NCBI GenBank assembly: GCA_964468345.1
Contig: CAYXVZ010000001.1
Span: 334,667 to 398,666 of the forward strand
Source of the DNA: DALYLB01 sp964468345
Lineage (GTDB): Bacteria; Acidobacteriota; Blastocatellia; RBC074
DNA length: 64,000 nucleotides
Direction: 5' to 3'
Positions 61,901 through 64,000 of the stretch are shown here, in pieces (positions within the stretch are counted from its first letter, which is position 1; each line of letters opens with the position of its first letter). The notes beneath the pieces are model-generated. The model did no database searches, had not been told where the DNA came from, and saw nothing but the letters and a program-made list of their open reading frames with translations. A program made the translations under genes and the position numbers.

Positions 61901-61929
61901 GCCACAGATACACGGAGGCACAGAGCACC
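61901..61929. repeat. Half CACAGAG-family element
   Basis: GGCCACAGATACACGGAGGC then ACAGAGC with no complementary arm nearby; probably the survivor of a broken hairpin. Confidence 0.75.
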
Positions 61930-61954
61930 CATTGGCCGCAACCAAACAAAGAAC

Positions 61955-62054
61955 TCATTTTCCATATCTCATCGCTCATTTGTCATTTGTCATCGGTTTG
62001 CCCACGGATCTATCAATGACCAATGAGAAATGAGCGATGAGATATGGAAAATGA
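61955..62054. repeat. CATTTGT-family inverted repeat
   Basis: Left arm 61955-61993 (TCATTTTCCATATCTCATCG then CTCATTTGTCATTTGTCAT), right arm 62014-62054, nearly complementary along 39 bp. A shorter copy is at 63841. It lies in the 438-bp gap between the SDR and RraA genes, which holds no gene. Confidence 0.9.
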
Positions 62055-62170
62055 AAAAACGTTGCGATCCAAGGGGAGATTCTCTTGCTCAAAAAACAAG
62101 ATGTTACGACTTTGTTTACAGAGAGAAGGTTTCGATTGAAATTTGAAATGCATTTATTGAATTAAGAAAA

Positions 62171-62254
62171 ACACAAAGGTTCAAGGGAACAAAGGATCAA
62201 AGAGAAATTGGATTCCGGGTTCCTTGATCTTTCGTTCCTCTGACCCTTTGTGCT
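62171..62254. repeat. AAAGGTTC-family inverted repeat, diverged copy
   Basis: Left arm ACACAAAGGTTCAAGGGAAC then AAAGGATCAAAG (62171-62202), right arm TTCCTTGATCTTTCGTTCCT then CTGACCCTTTGTGC (about 62220-62253). Pairing is imperfect, unlike the perfect copy at 34444. Confidence 0.82.
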
Positions 62255-62310
62255 TCCTGACGTCGATCTGCAAAACGAGTTAATTACCTGCAATTCATCG
62301 GAGGAGCATC

Positions 62311-63015
62311 ATGGCCGCACAAGCTTTGCCTGGATCTGACACGACGAATGAACTGGCCGAGATCAGCCGGCGGTATCAAAAGCTGTACGCCGGCGTGATC
62401 TTCGACTATCTGGATCATCACGGGCTGCCCTATCAACTGCTGTCCACGGAGCTGCGCCCGCTGACGCTGGAGATGAAAATCGCAGGGCCTGCATTCACCG
62501 TCAAAGGCGGCGTGAGCACCGAGAAGAACGAAGCCATACGCTATAAGCGCCTGGAGATGATCACGAAGATGTCGCACCCGTGCGTGGAAGTTCGCGACCG
62601 CGGCACGCCATTCAGCGTGGCGCTCTATGGCGAACTGAGCGCGACCTCGGCGCGCGCGCATGGCGCGGTCGGCGCCCTGATCGACAATGCCACGCGCGAC
62701 AGCGGCTTTCTGATCGAGATGGGCTTTCCCGTTTTTTGCCGCGGCCGTAATCCGATCGAAGCCTTCGGCCGCTGGGCCATGGTCGATTATCAGGTGCCGA
62801 TCCGCATCGCGGGAGAACTCTGCGACGAAGTCCTGGTGCGGCCGGGCGATTTCATCTTCGGCGATCTGGATGGCGTTCTCGTCATCCCGCAGGAGCGCGC
62901 GTTGGAAGTCCTCGAAGAGTGCGAGCGCATCGTCGGCATCGAAGACATCGCTCGCGAAGAATTCCGGCGCGGCGACAATCCGGTGGAAGTTTTCGAACGA
63001 CACAAACGATTATGA
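62311..63015 (+). CDS. RraA-like / 4-hydroxy-4-methyl-2-oxoglutarate aldolase-like protein
   Basis: A 234-residue member of the RraA/HMG-aldolase family. 'GPAFTVKGG' and 'LYGELSATSARAHGAVGALIDNATRDSGFL' with 'GFPVFCRG' match the family's active-site region, and 'GDFIFGDLDGVLVIPQERALEVLEECERI' its C-terminal part. In sugar-acid loci such proteins are retro-aldolases that split 2-keto acids into pyruvate and an aldehyde. That fits the preceding dehydratase and SDR. GGAGG precedes ATG 62311. Its stop overlaps the next gene start by four bases. Confidence 0.87.
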   Translation: MAAQALPGSDTTNELAEISRRYQKLYAGVIFDYLDHHGLPYQLLSTELRPLTLEMKIAGPAFTVKGGVSTEKNEAIRYKRLEMITKMSHPCVEVRDRGTPFSVALYGELSATSARAHGAVGALIDNATRDSGFLIEMGFPVFCRGRNPIEAFGRWAMVDYQVPIRIAGELCDEVLVRPGDFIFGDLDGVLVIPQERALEVLEECERIVGIEDIAREEFRRGDNPVEVFERHKRL

Positions 63016-63788
63016 ATATTCTCGCCGAAGGATTGCACTTCCCAGAAGGCCCCGCCTTCGCGCCCGATGGCGCGCTATGGTGCGTCGAACTCAAGGGCGA
63101 CGCCTTGGTGCGTTTTTCTGAAAGGTCGCTGGAACGATTTTCTGTCGGCGGCGCGCCGAACGGCTTGCTCTTCGATTCGCGGGGCCTGGCCTGGTTTTGC
63201 GACGCGGAGCAAAATGCGATCCGCACCTTCGACCCCGCAACGGGACGATTCGAAACCATCATCGATCGCATCGACGGTGCGCCGTTGTTCAAGCCGAACG
63301 ATCTGGTCTTCGACGCGGCGGGCAATCTGGTCTTCACCTGTCCCGGCGATTCGCGCGCGGAGCCGACCGGGTATGTTTGTTGCCTGTCACCCGATGGCGA
63401 GCTGACGAAAATCGCCACGGAGAAATATTTCCCGAACGGTCTCGCCTTCACACCGGACGGATCGCATCTGATCATTGCCGAAACCTACAAGCACCGATTG
63501 TGGAAGGGCCGCTGGGATGCCGCCGCGCGGCAATGGCTCGATGCGCAGCCATGGGCCGACACAGGCGCGCCGCCCGGCCCTGACGGCATGGCCTTCGGCG
63601 AAGACGGCCTGCTGCACGTCGCGGTCTTTCGGCATGGCGAGATTCAAAGCTTCGATTCGGACGGGAAGAAAGTGAAGACGCTGTCGCTGCCGGGACAAAA
63701 TCCCACCAATGTCGCCTTCGATCCGAGCGGCCGCCTCGGCATGATCGTGACCGAAGCGGAAAAGGGATTGTTGTTGAGCGTGCGATGA
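63012..63788 (+). CDS. SMP-30/gluconolactonase family lactonase
   Basis: A 258-residue six-bladed propeller lactonase. Metal-binding residues are visible: Glu in 'GLHFPEGPAF', Asn in 'FKPNDLVF', Asn in 'KYFPNGLAF' and Asp in 'PGPDGMAFGEDGLLHVAVF'. SMP-30 enzymes hydrolyse sugar lactones to aldonic acids. It starts inside the RraA stop (ATGA), so the two are coupled and it completes the sugar-acid group. Length is slightly short for the family but the fold motifs are all present. Confidence 0.9.
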   Translation: MNILAEGLHFPEGPAFAPDGALWCVELKGDALVRFSERSLERFSVGGAPNGLLFDSRGLAWFCDAEQNAIRTFDPATGRFETIIDRIDGAPLFKPNDLVFDAAGNLVFTCPGDSRAEPTGYVCCLSPDGELTKIATEKYFPNGLAFTPDGSHLIIAETYKHRLWKGRWDAAARQWLDAQPWADTGAPPGPDGMAFGEDGLLHVAVFRHGEIQSFDSDGKKVKTLSLPGQNPTNVAFDPSGRLGMIVTEAEKGLLLSVR

Positions 63789-63840
63789 ATGGCCTGGTGG
63801 AACAGGTTTAGCTCTTGTGCATAAATTCGGAGGGAGAATT

Positions 63841-63902
63841 ATTTGTCATTTGTCATTTGTCATTGACCAATCAAGTTTCAGGGCAATGACAAATGAAAAA
63901 TG
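63841..63902. repeat. CATTTGT-family inverted repeat, shorter copy
   Basis: Three TCATTTG units then CATTGACCAAT on the left (63841-63872), and CAATGACAAATGAAAAATG on the right (63884-63902). Downstream, a CGTCGC/GCGACG dyad at 63969-63984 is a further hairpin of a type not seen elsewhere in the window. Bases 63789-64000 hold no gene. Confidence 0.85.
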
Positions 63903-64000
63903 CCGAAGAATTCTTGCCTTCGTGCAAAGTACAGGGCGGGGGTGCTTCTCCGAGGGTTGAAAACTCTTCGTCGCGATAGCGACGGCTGATTTTAGCCGTG

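Overview
The window looks like a chromosomal scaffold from a GC-rich Gram-negative soil or sediment bacterium, most likely Acidobacteriota. This is inferred from gene content: three very large TonB-dependent receptors with an N-terminal carboxypeptidase-regulatory domain, ASPIC/UnbV, DUF1549/DUF1553 and DUF1501 proteins, and a membrane regulator with the 'LKEYAIGVEVF' N-terminal domain. There is no rRNA, tRNA, CRISPR array, phage or transposase. A run of exactly 100 N (53492-53591) marks a scaffold join inside a tandem repeat, so this is a draft or metagenome assembly.

Layout. 1-7.6 kb: 3' end of a sugar kinase (xylB-like), DUF2167 protein, Tat-exported amidase, dihaem peroxidase fused to a beta-helix, class I glutamine amidotransferase and a DUF1501 remnant. 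7.9-18.3 kb: TonB receptor, TPR protein, GH5-like hydrolase, ASPIC/UnbV protein and a cytochrome-DUF1549-DUF1553 protein. 18.3-25.2 kb: a possibly structured leader with a terminator-like hairpin, then gltB and gltD. 25.4-30.8 kb: a minus-strand run with a lipocalin-like protein, an RNA 2'-phosphotransferase/GNAT fusion, three small unknown proteins, an SRPBCC protein and an esterase. 30.9-36 kb: GH29 fucosidase, unknown secreted protein, RmlD and an NHL protein. 36-44.7 kb: DUF1549/DUF1553 protein, DUF1501, sulfatase and two paralogous FAD oxidoreductases. 44.8-52.8 kb: TonB receptor divergent from a membrane regulator, sulfatase and MFS transporter. 52.8-63.8 kb: four-helix-bundle protein, LysR, TonB receptor, MFS transporter, glucarate-dehydratase-like enzyme, SDR, RraA-like protein and SMP-30 lactonase.

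Most of the content fits uptake and breakdown of plant or algal glycans and sugar acids: outer-membrane import, exported hydrolases and sulfatases, inner-membrane MFS transport, then sugar-acid dehydration, oxidation, aldol cleavage and lactone hydrolysis. gltBD is the core nitrogen-assimilation pair.

The most unusual property is the intergenic DNA. At least eight families of short (7-9 bp) quasi-periodic words are arranged as long, sometimes perfect, inverted repeats: CCTATAAGA, CACGAAGA, CACAGAGT/CACGGAG, AAAGGTTC, CATTTGT, CACGAATG, ACAGAAAAATGGGG and AATCCGC. They fill almost every gap, abut or supply stop codons, can nest inside one another, and in two genes are carried in frame. The other main novelty is the KptA-GNAT fusion.
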